Shown: piece by piece, positions 56,776 through 64,000 of the stretch
How the letters are laid out: each line of letters begins with the position of its first letter
How positions within the stretch are numbered: position 1 is the first letter of the stretch
From: DASSFZ01 sp035283185
Lineage (GTDB): Bacteria > Chloroflexota > Anaerolineae > Fen-1058
NCBI GenBank assembly: GCA_035283185.1
Contig: DATEUJ010000226.1
Location: forward strand, 62,001 to 126,000
Direction: 5' to 3'
DNA: 64,000 bases
Made by a program: the position numbers and the translations under genes
The notes under the pieces: model-generated
Database searches by the model: none
What the model was told of the DNA's origin: nothing
The model's input: the letters and a program-made list of their open reading frames with translations, nothing else

Positions 56776-57567
56776 ATGCTTTCATCCGACAATGTGATCT
56801 TGGAAGCGCGACAACTGCAGAAGGCTTTTGGCGGCGTGACGGCCGTGGCGGGCGTCGATCTGGCAATCCGGCGCGCAGAGATTTTCGCGCTGATCGGCCC
56901 GAACGGCGCGGGCAAGACGACGATGTTCAACCTGGTCTCCGGCACGCACGCGCTTGATCGAGGCGAAATTGAGTTCGACGGCCAGCCGATTCACGGGCTG
57001 CCGCCGCACCGCATCGCCGAGCTGGGACTGGTGCGCACGTTTCAGAACCTGCAAGTCTTCAACTCGATGACCGTGCTTGAGAACGTCATGGTGGGCCGCC
57101 ACATACGCAGTCAGACGGGATTCCTGTCCGCCGCCTTGCGCCTGCCGCGCGTCGCCGCTGAGGAGAGCCGTGTGCAGGCGCGGGCGATGGAGTGCCTGGC
57201 GATGGTCGGCCTGGCGGCGCGGGCAAAGGATCTGGCGTCCAGCCTGCCGTTTGGGCAGCAGCGCCTGCTTGAGATCGCGCGCGCGCTGGCGGCGGAGCCG
57301 AAAATGCTGATGCTCGACGAGCCAGCGGCCGGCCTCAACCGCGCTGAGACCGAAGCGGTCGACGAGCTTATCAAGCGCGTCCGCGATGGCGGGATTACCG
57401 TGCTGCTCGTCGAGCACGACATGAATCTGGTCATGGGCATCGCCGATCGCGTGGCCGTCCTTCATTATGGACAGAAGATCGCCGAAGGCACGCCGGCCGA
57501 AGTGCAGGCCGACGAGCGCGTGATCCAGGCGTACCTCGGCGCAGACTGGGCGGTGTTCAGTGCTTGA
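56776..57567 (+). CDS. livG: LIV-type ABC transporter ATP-binding protein, LivG
   Basis: 263 residues. Walker A GPNGAGKTT, Q-loop region TFQNLQVFNSMTVLENVMVG, signature SLPFGQQRLLEIARALA (a degenerate LSGGQ, typical of LivG), Walker B MLMLDEPAAGLN and the H-loop LLVEHDMNLVM. Overlaps livF by eight bases. Confidence 0.92.
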   Translation: MLSSDNVILEARQLQKAFGGVTAVAGVDLAIRRAEIFALIGPNGAGKTTMFNLVSGTHALDRGEIEFDGQPIHGLPPHRIAELGLVRTFQNLQVFNSMTVLENVMVGRHIRSQTGFLSAALRLPRVAAEESRVQARAMECLAMVGLAARAKDLASSLPFGQQRLLEIARALAAEPKMLMLDEPAAGLNRAETEAVDELIKRVRDGGITVLLVEHDMNLVMGIADRVAVLHYGQKIAEGTPAEVQADERVIQAYLGADWAVFSA

Positions 57568-58291
57568 AGTGCGCGAGGTCAGCGCCTATTATGGCCGCAT
57601 CCGTGCGCTCGATTGCGTGTCGCTGACGGTAGCGCCGGGCGAGATCATCAGTCTCATTGGCGCGAACGGCGCGGGCAAGACGACCCTGCTCAACACCGTT
57701 TCCGGAGTGGTCCCGGCGGTAGGCGGTGAAGTCAACTGGCGAGGCCAATCTATCACCCGGCTCTCGCCCGAACACATCGTGCGCCTGGGTATCAGTCACG
57801 TGCCCGAGCGACGGCAGGTCTTCGGATCGATGACGGTGCACGAGAACTTGACGCTCGGCGCCTACACCCGGATGCGGAAGGACGGCAAGAAGGCGATTCA
57901 GCGAGATATGGACTACGTGTTCAAGTTGTTCCCGGTGCTCAGGGAGCGGATCGGCCAGCTTGCCGGCACGCTCTCCGGCGGCGAGCAGCAAATGCTGGCC
58001 GTCGGGCGCGGCTTGATGGCGCGCCCGCAATTGATGCTGCTGGATGAGCCGTCGCTGGGGCTGGCGCCATTGTTGGTGCAAGAGATATTCCGAATCATTG
58101 TCGAGCTGCGCCGGGGCGGGACGACGGTCTTGCTCGTCGAGCAGAACGCCCGCGCCGCGCTGCGCGTGGCCGATCGGGGCTACGTGCTGGAGAACGGCCA
58201 CGTAGTGATGCAGGGCACGGCCGCCGAGCTTGCGGAAAACGAGGAACTGCAGCGCGCGTATCTGGGGCGGCGAAATCACAGTGGCAGATAG
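57560..58291 (+). CDS. livF: LIV-type ABC transporter ATP-binding protein, LivF
   Basis: 243 residues. Walker A GANGAGKTTLLN, GISHVPERRQVFGSMTVHENL, signature LSGGEQQMLAVGRGLM, Walker B LMLLDEPSLGLAP and VLLVEQNARAAL. Start overlaps the livG end, a typical livGF coupling. Confidence 0.92.
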   Translation: MLEVREVSAYYGRIRALDCVSLTVAPGEIISLIGANGAGKTTLLNTVSGVVPAVGGEVNWRGQSITRLSPEHIVRLGISHVPERRQVFGSMTVHENLTLGAYTRMRKDGKKAIQRDMDYVFKLFPVLRERIGQLAGTLSGGEQQMLAVGRGLMARPQLMLLDEPSLGLAPLLVQEIFRIIVELRRGGTTVLLVEQNARAALRVADRGYVLENGHVVMQGTAAELAENEELQRAYLGRRNHSGR

Positions 58292-58380
58292 CGGATGGCT
58301 TATCGCGTATCGCGTATCGCTATGGCGAATCTGACCGATTGGCGATAAGCCATAAGCGATATGCCGTTAGCGATACAAGG
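58283..58380. repeat. Family B head-to-head array with a defined loop
   Basis: GGCTTATCGCGTATCGCG units, loop GCGAATCTGACCGAT at 58325-58339, then GCGATAAGCCATAAGCGATA units. The same loop recurs at 60968-60982. Confidence 0.83.
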
Positions 58381-58388
58381 AGGACAAC

Positions 58389-60185
58389 ATGCGACAACTA
58401 TTATCGGGCAACGAAGCGATTGCGCGCGGCGCGTGGGAGGCGGGTGTCGAGGTGGCGGCAGCCTATCCCGGGACGCCGAGCACCGAAATCCTGGAGAACA
58501 TGGCGCGCTACTCGGAGATCTACTCGGAGTGGTCAACCAATGAGAAGGTCGCACTCGACGTCGCGATCGGCGCGGCGTACGCCGGCAAACGCGCCATGGC
58601 CGCGATGAAGCACGTCGGCCTGAACGTGGCGTCGGAGTCGCTGTTCTACTCGTCGTACACCGGCGTCAACGCCGGACTGGTGATCGTCAACGCCGACGAT
58701 CCCGGACTGCACTCGTCGCAGAACGAGCAAGACAACCGTCACTACGCCAGGTTCGCCAAGGTGCCGATGCTCGAGCCTGCCGACAGCCAGGAGGCCAAGG
58801 ACATGGTCGCCGCGGCGCTCGATCTGAGCGAGCAGTTCGATACGCCGGTTTTGCTGCGCACGACGACGCGCACTGCACACGCCAAATCCATTGTGGAACT
58901 GGGCGAGCGGAAGGCGGCGCCGAAACGGCCCTATCAGAGGAATCCTCAAAAGTATGTGATGATCCCTGGCTTCGCCAAGCGCCGCCATCCCATCGTCGAA
59001 GAGCGCATGGTGAAACTGGCGGAGTTCGCCGAGAACTACCCGCTCAACCGGATCGAGATGGGTGATCCCGACCTGGGGATCGTGGCCGCCGGGCCGAGTG
59101 TCCAGTACGCTCGCGAAGTATTCCCGAATGCGTCGTTCCTGAAGCTGGGTATGGTATGGCCGCTGCCGAAGGACCTGATTGCCGAGTTCGCTTCCAGGGT
59201 GAAGCGGCTGATCGTCGTCGAGGAGCTCGATCCGTTCTTCGAAGAAAACATCCGCATCCTGGGCATCCCGGTCGAGGGTAAGAGCATTTTCCCGATGGTC
59301 GACGAGTTCTCGCCGGAGGTGGTGCGCAAGGCGGCCTACGCCGCCAGGCTGATCGGAAGGCCGCCGGTCGAGCACGCGCTCGACAAGGGCGCGCTGCCGA
59401 TGCGCCCGCCCGTGCTGTGCGCGGGCTGCGGCCATCGCGACGTGTTCTACGTCCTGCGCAAGCTGAAGCTCACCGTCAACAGCGATATCGGCTGCTACGC
59501 GCTGGGTGTGATGCCGCCGCTGGCTGCGACCGACACGATCGGCTGCATGGGTGCGAGCATCGGCGTGGCGGCGGGCATGCGGCGCGGCGGGCTTGACGGC
59601 GCGAATGTGGCCGTCATCGGCGACAGCACGTTCTTCCACGCCGGCATGCCCGCGCTGGCGAACGCCATCTACAACGAGACGCCGTTCACGACGATCGTCG
59701 TCGACAACCGCACGACCGGCATGACCGGCCACCAGGGCAATCCTGGATCGGGCATGACGCTGCACCGCGAGATGCACCCCCGCATCGACATCGAAGCTGT
59801 CGTGCGCGGGATGGGCGTCGAGGACGTGACGACTGTCGACTCGCGAAACCTCGATGACCTCGAAGAGACCATCAAGCAGGCCGTCAAGCGTAACCGGCCG
59901 TCGGTGGTCATCGCCAAGACGCCGTGCGTGTTCGTCACGTCGCACGCGCGCGAAGCATACACAGTCGTAGAGGAAGACTGCAACGGCTGCACGCTGTGCT
60001 TCCGCATCGGCTGCCCGGCGATTTACAAGAGCAGCGTGATGGACGAAAAACACAACCGGCCGAAGGCGTGGATCGACCCGCTGGCGTGCGTGGGCTGCGG
60101 GCTGTGCTTCGACGTGTGCGCGCGCCAGGCGATTCTAGAAGGCGCGCCGAAGATGGAAGCGGCATTCATGACGCACGTGGCGTGA
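58389..60185 (+). CDS. iorA: Indolepyruvate:ferredoxin oxidoreductase alpha subunit, copy 3
   Basis: 598 residues. AAYPGTPSTEILENMARY, WSTNEKVALDVAIGAAYAG, TPP site CAGCGHRDVFYV, SDIGCYALGVMPPL, GDSTFFHAGMPALA and clusters CNGCTLCFRIGCP and CVGCGLCFDVC. Placed directly behind the LIV transporter and ahead of the second phenylacetate-CoA ligase. Compared with copy 2 it has a longer spacer between the two cluster motifs. No repeat insertion. Confidence 0.9.
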   Translation: MRQLLSGNEAIARGAWEAGVEVAAAYPGTPSTEILENMARYSEIYSEWSTNEKVALDVAIGAAYAGKRAMAAMKHVGLNVASESLFYSSYTGVNAGLVIVNADDPGLHSSQNEQDNRHYARFAKVPMLEPADSQEAKDMVAAALDLSEQFDTPVLLRTTTRTAHAKSIVELGERKAAPKRPYQRNPQKYVMIPGFAKRRHPIVEERMVKLAEFAENYPLNRIEMGDPDLGIVAAGPSVQYAREVFPNASFLKLGMVWPLPKDLIAEFASRVKRLIVVEELDPFFEENIRILGIPVEGKSIFPMVDEFSPEVVRKAAYAARLIGRPPVEHALDKGALPMRPPVLCAGCGHRDVFYVLRKLKLTVNSDIGCYALGVMPPLAATDTIGCMGASIGVAAGMRRGGLDGANVAVIGDSTFFHAGMPALANAIYNETPFTTIVVDNRTTGMTGHQGNPGSGMTLHREMHPRIDIEAVVRGMGVEDVTTVDSRNLDDLEETIKQAVKRNRPSVVIAKTPCVFVTSHAREAYTVVEEDCNGCTLCFRIGCPAIYKSSVMDEKHNRPKAWIDPLACVGCGLCFDVCARQAILEGAPKMEAAFMTHVA

Positions 60186-60315
60186 TGACAGTAATCAGTA
60201 ATCAGTAACCAGTAATCAGTAACCAGTGACCAGTAATCAGTAATCAGTGAACGGTGATTACTGACGACGTATAACTGATCACTGATAACTGATGACTGAT
60301 CACTGACGACTGAGT
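60184..60315. repeat. Family A head-to-head heptamer array between iorA and iorB copy 3
   Basis: CAGTAATCAGTAATCAGTAA units, a short GATTACTGACGACG centre, then ACTGATCACTGATAACTGA units. Confidence 0.84.
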
Positions 60316-60326
60316 AGGGAGGCAAC

Positions 60327-60917
60327 ATGATAGTAGCAAACTTCCTGCTTGCCGGCGTTGGCGGACAGGGCACGCTCCTGGCGAGTGACATTGTGGCCGA
60401 CGTGGGTATGCGCGTCGGCGCGGACGTCAAGAAGTCCGAGGTGCACGGCATGTCACAGCGGGGCGGGGCGGTCACCAGTCACGTGCGCTGGGGCGAGCGC
60501 GTCGCTTCACCGCTGTGCGAGAAAGGCGCGGTGGACTTCTTCATCGCCCAAGAGATGCTCGAGGCGCTGCGCTGGATCGAGTTCGTGCGCCCGGGTGGCA
60601 CGGTGTTCCTGAGCCGCCAGCAGATCGTTCCGACTTCGACCGTGTACGGCGCCGATCAGTATCCGTCTGACGAGCACATTGTTTCAGTCGTCAAGCAGGT
60701 TGCCGGCAAAGTCCTGCTGATCGACGCGCGTAAGGTGGCCGAGGAGCTGGGCAATCCGCGCGTCGCCAACAGCGTGCTGCTCGGCGCGCTCTCGGCCCAG
60801 CTCGACGCGCCGGCCGAGGACTGGCTGGCCGTGATCGAGTCCCGAGTGCCGCAGAAACACGTCGAAACTAACCGCAAGGCGTTCTTCGCCGGGCGCGAGG
60901 GCCGGTGGGGAATCTGA
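60327..60917 (+). CDS. iorB: Indolepyruvate:ferredoxin oxidoreductase beta subunit, copy 3
   Basis: 196 residues. FLLAGVGGQGTLLASDIVAD and SEVHGMSQRGGAVTSHVRWG signatures; C-terminus RVPQKHVETNRKAFFAGRE resembles that of copy 2 before its repeat tail, supporting the view that copy 2 is extended. Start behind AGGGAGGC. Confidence 0.9.
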   Translation: MIVANFLLAGVGGQGTLLASDIVADVGMRVGADVKKSEVHGMSQRGGAVTSHVRWGERVASPLCEKGAVDFFIAQEMLEALRWIEFVRPGGTVFLSRQQIVPTSTVYGADQYPSDEHIVSVVKQVAGKVLLIDARKVAEELGNPRVANSVLLGALSAQLDAPAEDWLAVIESRVPQKHVETNRKAFFAGREGRWGI

Positions 60918-61036
60918 TAGCAGCTAGCGTATCGCGTATCGCGTATAGCCTATCGCCTATCGCCATCGCGAATCTGACCGATGGGCGATAAGCCATGAGC
61001 GATAAGCCATAAGCGATATGCGATACGCGATACACG
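60917..61036. repeat. Family B head-to-head array with the shared loop
   Basis: GCGTATCGCGTATCGCGTATAG units, loop GCGAATCTGACCGAT at 60968-60982, then GCGATAAGCCATGAGCGATA units up to the paaK ribosome-binding site. Confidence 0.83.
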
Positions 61037-61048
61037 AAAGGAAAAGCC

Positions 61049-62359
61049 ATGCCTATCTGGAATCCTGAATTCGAGACGATGCCGCGCGACCAATTGAATA
61101 AGGCTCAGGCGCGGCGGCTGCGGGACGCCGTCGCCCGCGCCGGCGCAAACGTGCCGTTCTATAAGAAGAAGTTCGCCGAGGCGAAGGTGAGCGCCGACGA
61201 CATTCAATCGCTTGACGACCTGAAGCGCTTGCCATTCACCGAGAAGGCCGATCTGCGCGACAACTATCCCTTCGGCATGTTCACTGTGCCTCTGGAACAG
61301 GTCGTGCGTATCCACGCCTCGTCCGGCACGACCGGCAAGCCCATCGTCGGCGGGTACACGCGCGCCGATATCGACCTGTGGGCGGAGGTGATGGCCCGCA
61401 CCGTCACATGCGTCGGGGTGACGAACAAAGACGTCATCCACAACGCGTACGGCTACGGCCTGTTCACCGGCGGGTTGGGCTTCCACCTCGGCGCGGAGAA
61501 GGTCGGCGCGATGGTCGTGCCGATCTCGGGCGGGCTGACGCGCCGGCAGGTGATGCTGATGGAAGACTTCGGCGCGACGGTGTTGACCTGCACGCCGTCG
61601 TACGCGCTCGTCATCAGCGAGGAAGCCGCCGAGATGGGCGTGGACTTTAAGAAGCGCATGAAGGTTCGCGTGGGCATCTTCGGGGCGGAGCCGTGGAGTG
61701 AGAAGATGCGCGCCGAGGTCGAGGCCAAGCTCGGTCTCGAGGCCTACGACGTGTATGGCCTCACCGAGATCATTGGGCCTGGCGTGTCGATCGAGTGCGA
61801 GCATCACTGCGGCATGCATATCCAGGAGGATCACTTCCTGGCGGAGATCATCGACCCGGACACGGGGGAGCAGTTGCCCTACGGCGAGGAAGGCGAACTG
61901 ATCTTCACCACGCTGACGAAGGAAGCCATGCCAGTGTTTCGCTACCGCACGCGCGACCGCACACGCCTGCACGTGGACAAGTGCGCTTGCGGGCGGACCA
62001 CTATGCGCATGGACAAGGTGCTCGGGCGCACCGACGACATGCTCATCGTGCGCGGCGTCAACGTCTACCCGCAACTGATCGAGAAGACGCTGCTCTCGGT
62101 CGAGGACATCGAGCCACACTACCAGATCGTGCTCGACCGCCCGAAAGACCAGCTCGACACGCTCGAAGTGTGGGTCGAAGCCTCGCCGAAACTGTTCCAG
62201 CCCATCGACACGCGGCGGCTCGACGATCTGCAGAACCGTGTATCGGCCGAGCTGGCGCAGACGCTCGGCATCTCGGCTGTCGTGAAACTGATGGGGCCGA
62301 AATCGATCCAGCGCTACGAAGGCAAGGCGAAGCGCGTGATCGATAAGCGAGAACTGTAG
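61049..62359 (+). CDS. paaK: Phenylacetate-CoA ligase, copy 2
   Basis: 436 residues, same fold and reaction as copy 1. HASSGTTGKPIVGGYT, YGLFTGGLGFHLGAEKVG, DVYGLTEIIGPGVSIEC, DKCACGRTTMRMDKVLGRTD and RGVNVYPQLIEK. Slightly longer than copy 1 and with a different substrate-pocket segment, so it may prefer another arylacetate (for example 4-hydroxyphenylacetate or indoleacetate). The next gene starts at its stop codon. Confidence 0.91.
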   Translation: MPIWNPEFETMPRDQLNKAQARRLRDAVARAGANVPFYKKKFAEAKVSADDIQSLDDLKRLPFTEKADLRDNYPFGMFTVPLEQVVRIHASSGTTGKPIVGGYTRADIDLWAEVMARTVTCVGVTNKDVIHNAYGYGLFTGGLGFHLGAEKVGAMVVPISGGLTRRQVMLMEDFGATVLTCTPSYALVISEEAAEMGVDFKKRMKVRVGIFGAEPWSEKMRAEVEAKLGLEAYDVYGLTEIIGPGVSIECEHHCGMHIQEDHFLAEIIDPDTGEQLPYGEEGELIFTTLTKEAMPVFRYRTRDRTRLHVDKCACGRTTMRMDKVLGRTDDMLIVRGVNVYPQLIEKTLLSVEDIEPHYQIVLDRPKDQLDTLEVWVEASPKLFQPIDTRRLDDLQNRVSAELAQTLGISAVVKLMGPKSIQRYEGKAKRVIDKREL

Positions 62360-63663
62360 TGAACGCCGCTGCCACCACGCCTGCTCCACGCATTCACTAC
62401 GGCTGGGTCATCCTGGCTGTGAGCGTGCCGATCGTGTTCGGCGCGCTCGGCCTGGCTCGATTCGGATACAGCGTCATCTTGCCCTCGATGCAGGCGAGCC
62501 TGGAGCTGAGCAACGCGCAGGCGGGCGGGCTGGCGACGGCGAATCTCGTCGGATACCTGGCGTTCTCGATCATCGGCGGAGCGTTGGCCGCGCGCTTCGG
62601 CCCACGGCGGATTGTCGCAACCGGGCTGGTTCTGGCCGGCCTGGGCATGGCGCTTACCGGCCTGGCGCAAGCGTTTCTGGCGGCGGCCCTCTGGCGCGCG
62701 TTGACCGGCGTCGGCAGCGGGTTGAGCAACGTCCCGGTGATGGGATTGCTGTCGGCCTGGTTCGCCGCGCGCCGTCGCGGGCTGGCAACCGGTCTCGCCG
62801 TCACCGGCGTGTCGTTCGGGCTCATTGCCGTGGGTTGGCTCGTGCCAGCCATCCTTGCAGCGTTCGGCGACGACGGCTGGCGCCTGAGCTGGTTCCTCTT
62901 CGGCGGGGTCACGCTGGCGATCGCCGCGCTTGGATACGCGCTACTGCGCGATCGGCCGGCTGACAAAGGGTTGAGACCGCTGGGCGCAGACGCAACTGCA
63001 TCCGCTCTGGATCCGGCGCCGCGGCCCGGGTCTTCCGCGGCCCGGCCGGATGGACTTCAATGGGGTCTAGTATATCGTTCGCCCCTCGCCTGGCACCTGG
63101 GACTGGTGTACAGCGCCTTCGGCTTTGCCTACATCATTTACATAACATTCTTCGCCAAGTTCCTGATCGCGGAGAATGGCTACACTCAACCGGCAGCCGG
63201 ATCGCTTTTCACGACGATGGGCTGGTTCACACTCTCGAGCGGGCTGATTTGGGGCATGGTGTCGGACGCCATCGGGCGGAAAGGTGCGATGCTGATCGTG
63301 TATCTCATTCAGGCTGTCGCAATCGGGATGTTCGGATTGAAGCTCGCGCCGCTCGGGCTCACGCTATCGGCGATCCTGTTCGGGCTGACGGCGTGGAGCC
63401 TGCCCGCCATCATGGCGGCGACCTGTGGCGACGCGTTCGGCTCCAGACTGGCGCCGGCTGCGCTGGGATTCGTCACGCTCTTCTTCGGCCTTGGTCAAGC
63501 TATCGGGCCGAGCGTCGTCGGGGCCATGGCGGACTCAACCGGCACATTCACCAGCGGCTTTATGTTGGCTGGATTCGTTTCGATGCTGGGGGCGGCCGGT
63601 GCGCTGTTCCTTCGCCCCACTGCCGCCAGGCCGGAGATCGTCGCGCAAGGAGGTTCAGGATGA
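62359..63663 (+). CDS. MFS transporter
   Basis: 434 residues with twelve predicted membrane segments. HYGWVILAVSVPIVFGALGLARF at the N-terminus, GGALAARFGPRRIVATGLVLAG as the loop 2-3 signature, and a second-half WGMVSDAIGRKGAMLIVY. Starts with GTG, overlapping the paaK stop by one base. Likely imports or exports an aromatic acid. A low-complexity cytoplasmic loop lies at about residues 205-230. Confidence 0.88.
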   Translation: MNAAATTPAPRIHYGWVILAVSVPIVFGALGLARFGYSVILPSMQASLELSNAQAGGLATANLVGYLAFSIIGGALAARFGPRRIVATGLVLAGLGMALTGLAQAFLAAALWRALTGVGSGLSNVPVMGLLSAWFAARRRGLATGLAVTGVSFGLIAVGWLVPAILAAFGDDGWRLSWFLFGGVTLAIAALGYALLRDRPADKGLRPLGADATASALDPAPRPGSSAARPDGLQWGLVYRSPLAWHLGLVYSAFGFAYIIYITFFAKFLIAENGYTQPAAGSLFTTMGWFTLSSGLIWGMVSDAIGRKGAMLIVYLIQAVAIGMFGLKLAPLGLTLSAILFGLTAWSLPAIMAATCGDAFGSRLAPAALGFVTLFFGLGQAIGPSVVGAMADSTGTFTSGFMLAGFVSMLGAAGALFLRPTAARPEIVAQGGSG

Positions 63664-63866
63664 TTGATTTCGCCCGATTGGCCATGCTGAAGGTCAGACG
63701 CGCAGGCCGCGACCGCGCGCCGATTGAGCGGCGCGTCGACGAGCGGATGGCTGATGGCCCGGTCGAGAGCATCGCCGTCGAGCGCGACAAGCTTGCGAAG
63801 ATTATGGACGAGTACTACGCGGCGTGGGGCTGGTACCACGATGGGGTCAGCCCGCCGCTCTGCTGA
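63660..63866 (+). CDS. Mini-protein resembling the C-terminus of aldehyde ferredoxin oxidoreductases
   Basis: 68 residues. ATGA overlap with the MFS stop, so translationally coupled. The sequence RRVDERMADGP, then DKLAKIMDEYYAAWGWYHDG, matches the last segment of tungsten-dependent AOR-family proteins (RFLEEPLPDGP, then LDEYYELRGWDKDGIPT). The rest of the AOR is absent here. The end is cut by a GAGCGAAGCCGAAG repeat that supplies the stop. Either a remnant of a deleted AOR/BamB-like gene or a genuine stand-alone module. Confidence 0.6.
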   Translation: MIDFARLAMLKVRRAGRDRAPIERRVDERMADGPVESIAVERDKLAKIMDEYYAAWGWYHDGVSPPLC

Positions 63867-63905
63867 GCGAAGCCGAAGCATGACGGAAGTCGAGGAGATT
63901 GGATA

Positions 63906-64000
63906 GTGCTTCGAGATTCAGTCGTAGTCGGCCGCACTTCGTTCGTTCCGGTCAATGGCATCCGGCTGGCGTACGCGGAGTGGCCCGGCGCAAACGGCCC
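63906..64000 (+). CDS. Alpha/beta hydrolase, N-terminus only
   Basis: A frame from GTG at 63906 runs off the right edge: VVVGRTSFVPVNGIRLAYAE, then WPGANG. The NGIRLAYAEW start is typical of alpha/beta hydrolases of the esterase or ring-cleavage type. Too short for more. Confidence 0.5.
   Translation, partial: MLRDSVVVGRTSFVPVNGIRLAYAEWPGANG

Noticed and set aside
58533..60053. 506-codon minus-strand frame opposite iorA copy 3
   Set aside because: Shadow frame: His/Arg/Asp composition and no family motif.
1..64000. tRNA or rRNA genes
   Set aside because: I saw no cloverleaf or rRNA-like segment on reading the gaps; a tRNA scan would settle it.

Overview
The window looks like a stretch of chromosome from a GC-rich member of the Chloroflexota, probably an uncultured anaerobic Anaerolineae-like organism. 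I infer this from the CSLREA/beta-helix and GWNL/RHS surface proteins with Thr-Pro linkers, the lipoprotein style, and the many degenerate short tandem repeats between genes. Two surface-protein genes, an aspartic-protease gene and a Uma2-type gene are on the minus strand. Everything else reads left to right.

Layout. 1-7.8 kb: two large secreted proteins on the minus strand, an RHS-type protein running off the left edge and a 1.8k-residue CSLREA/beta-helix protein with a frameshifted C-terminus. 8.1-9.5 kb: a receiver-like protein and a PaaX regulator. 9.6-15.5 kb: 6-oxocyclohex-1-ene-1-carbonyl-CoA hydrolase (oah) and the four subunits of an ATP-dependent class I benzoyl-CoA reductase of the Bzd type. 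15.7-19.7 kb: TrpB2-like protein and the first indolepyruvate:ferredoxin oxidoreductase pair (iorAB). 19.7-23.6 kb: a three-subunit molybdenum hydroxylase. 23.6-31.8 kb: aminotransferase, VOC protein, acyl-CoA dehydrogenase, MaoC hydratase, two SDR dehydrogenases, two thiolases and the small B12 subunit of an acyl-CoA mutase. 31.8-35.1 kb: an AT-richer island with a decayed integrase, a GHKL-ATPase/HExxH-peptidase fusion and a HEPN protein. 35.2-39 kb: the large mutase subunit, serC and serA. 39.1-47 kb: CaiB-type CoA transferase, HyuA/HyuB, thioesterase, a Had-like alcohol dehydrogenase and an amidohydrolase. 47.8-60.9 kb: iorAB pair 2, a DRE-TIM lyase/synthase, a LIV-type ABC transporter with a phenylacetate-CoA ligase inside it, and iorAB pair 3. 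61-64 kb: a second phenylacetate-CoA ligase, an MFS transporter, a mini-protein resembling the C-terminus of aldehyde ferredoxin oxidoreductases, and the start of an alpha/beta hydrolase.

Inferred physiology. The genes fit anaerobic breakdown of aromatic amino acids or aromatic acids. The LIV-type transporter brings substrate in, the aminotransferase makes arylpyruvates, and the three IorAB enzymes convert these to arylacetyl-CoA while reducing ferredoxin. The two PaaK ligases activate free arylacetates. Benzoyl-CoA is dearomatised by the ferredoxin- and ATP-dependent reductase, and ring products pass through Had, Oah and beta-oxidation to acetyl-CoA and propionyl/methylmalonyl-CoA. A dienoyl-CoA hydratase, the phenylacetyl-CoA to benzoyl-CoA steps and a stand-alone ferredoxin are not in the window.

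Two things stand out. First, the island gene pair (GHKL ATPase-metallopeptidase plus HEPN RNase-like protein), bracketed by a repeated 11-13 bp motif, is a candidate undescribed defence or conflict module. Second, the locus is invaded by at least ten families of degenerate short repeats, often arranged head to head as long hairpins. Stop-free families also sit in frame inside enzymes.
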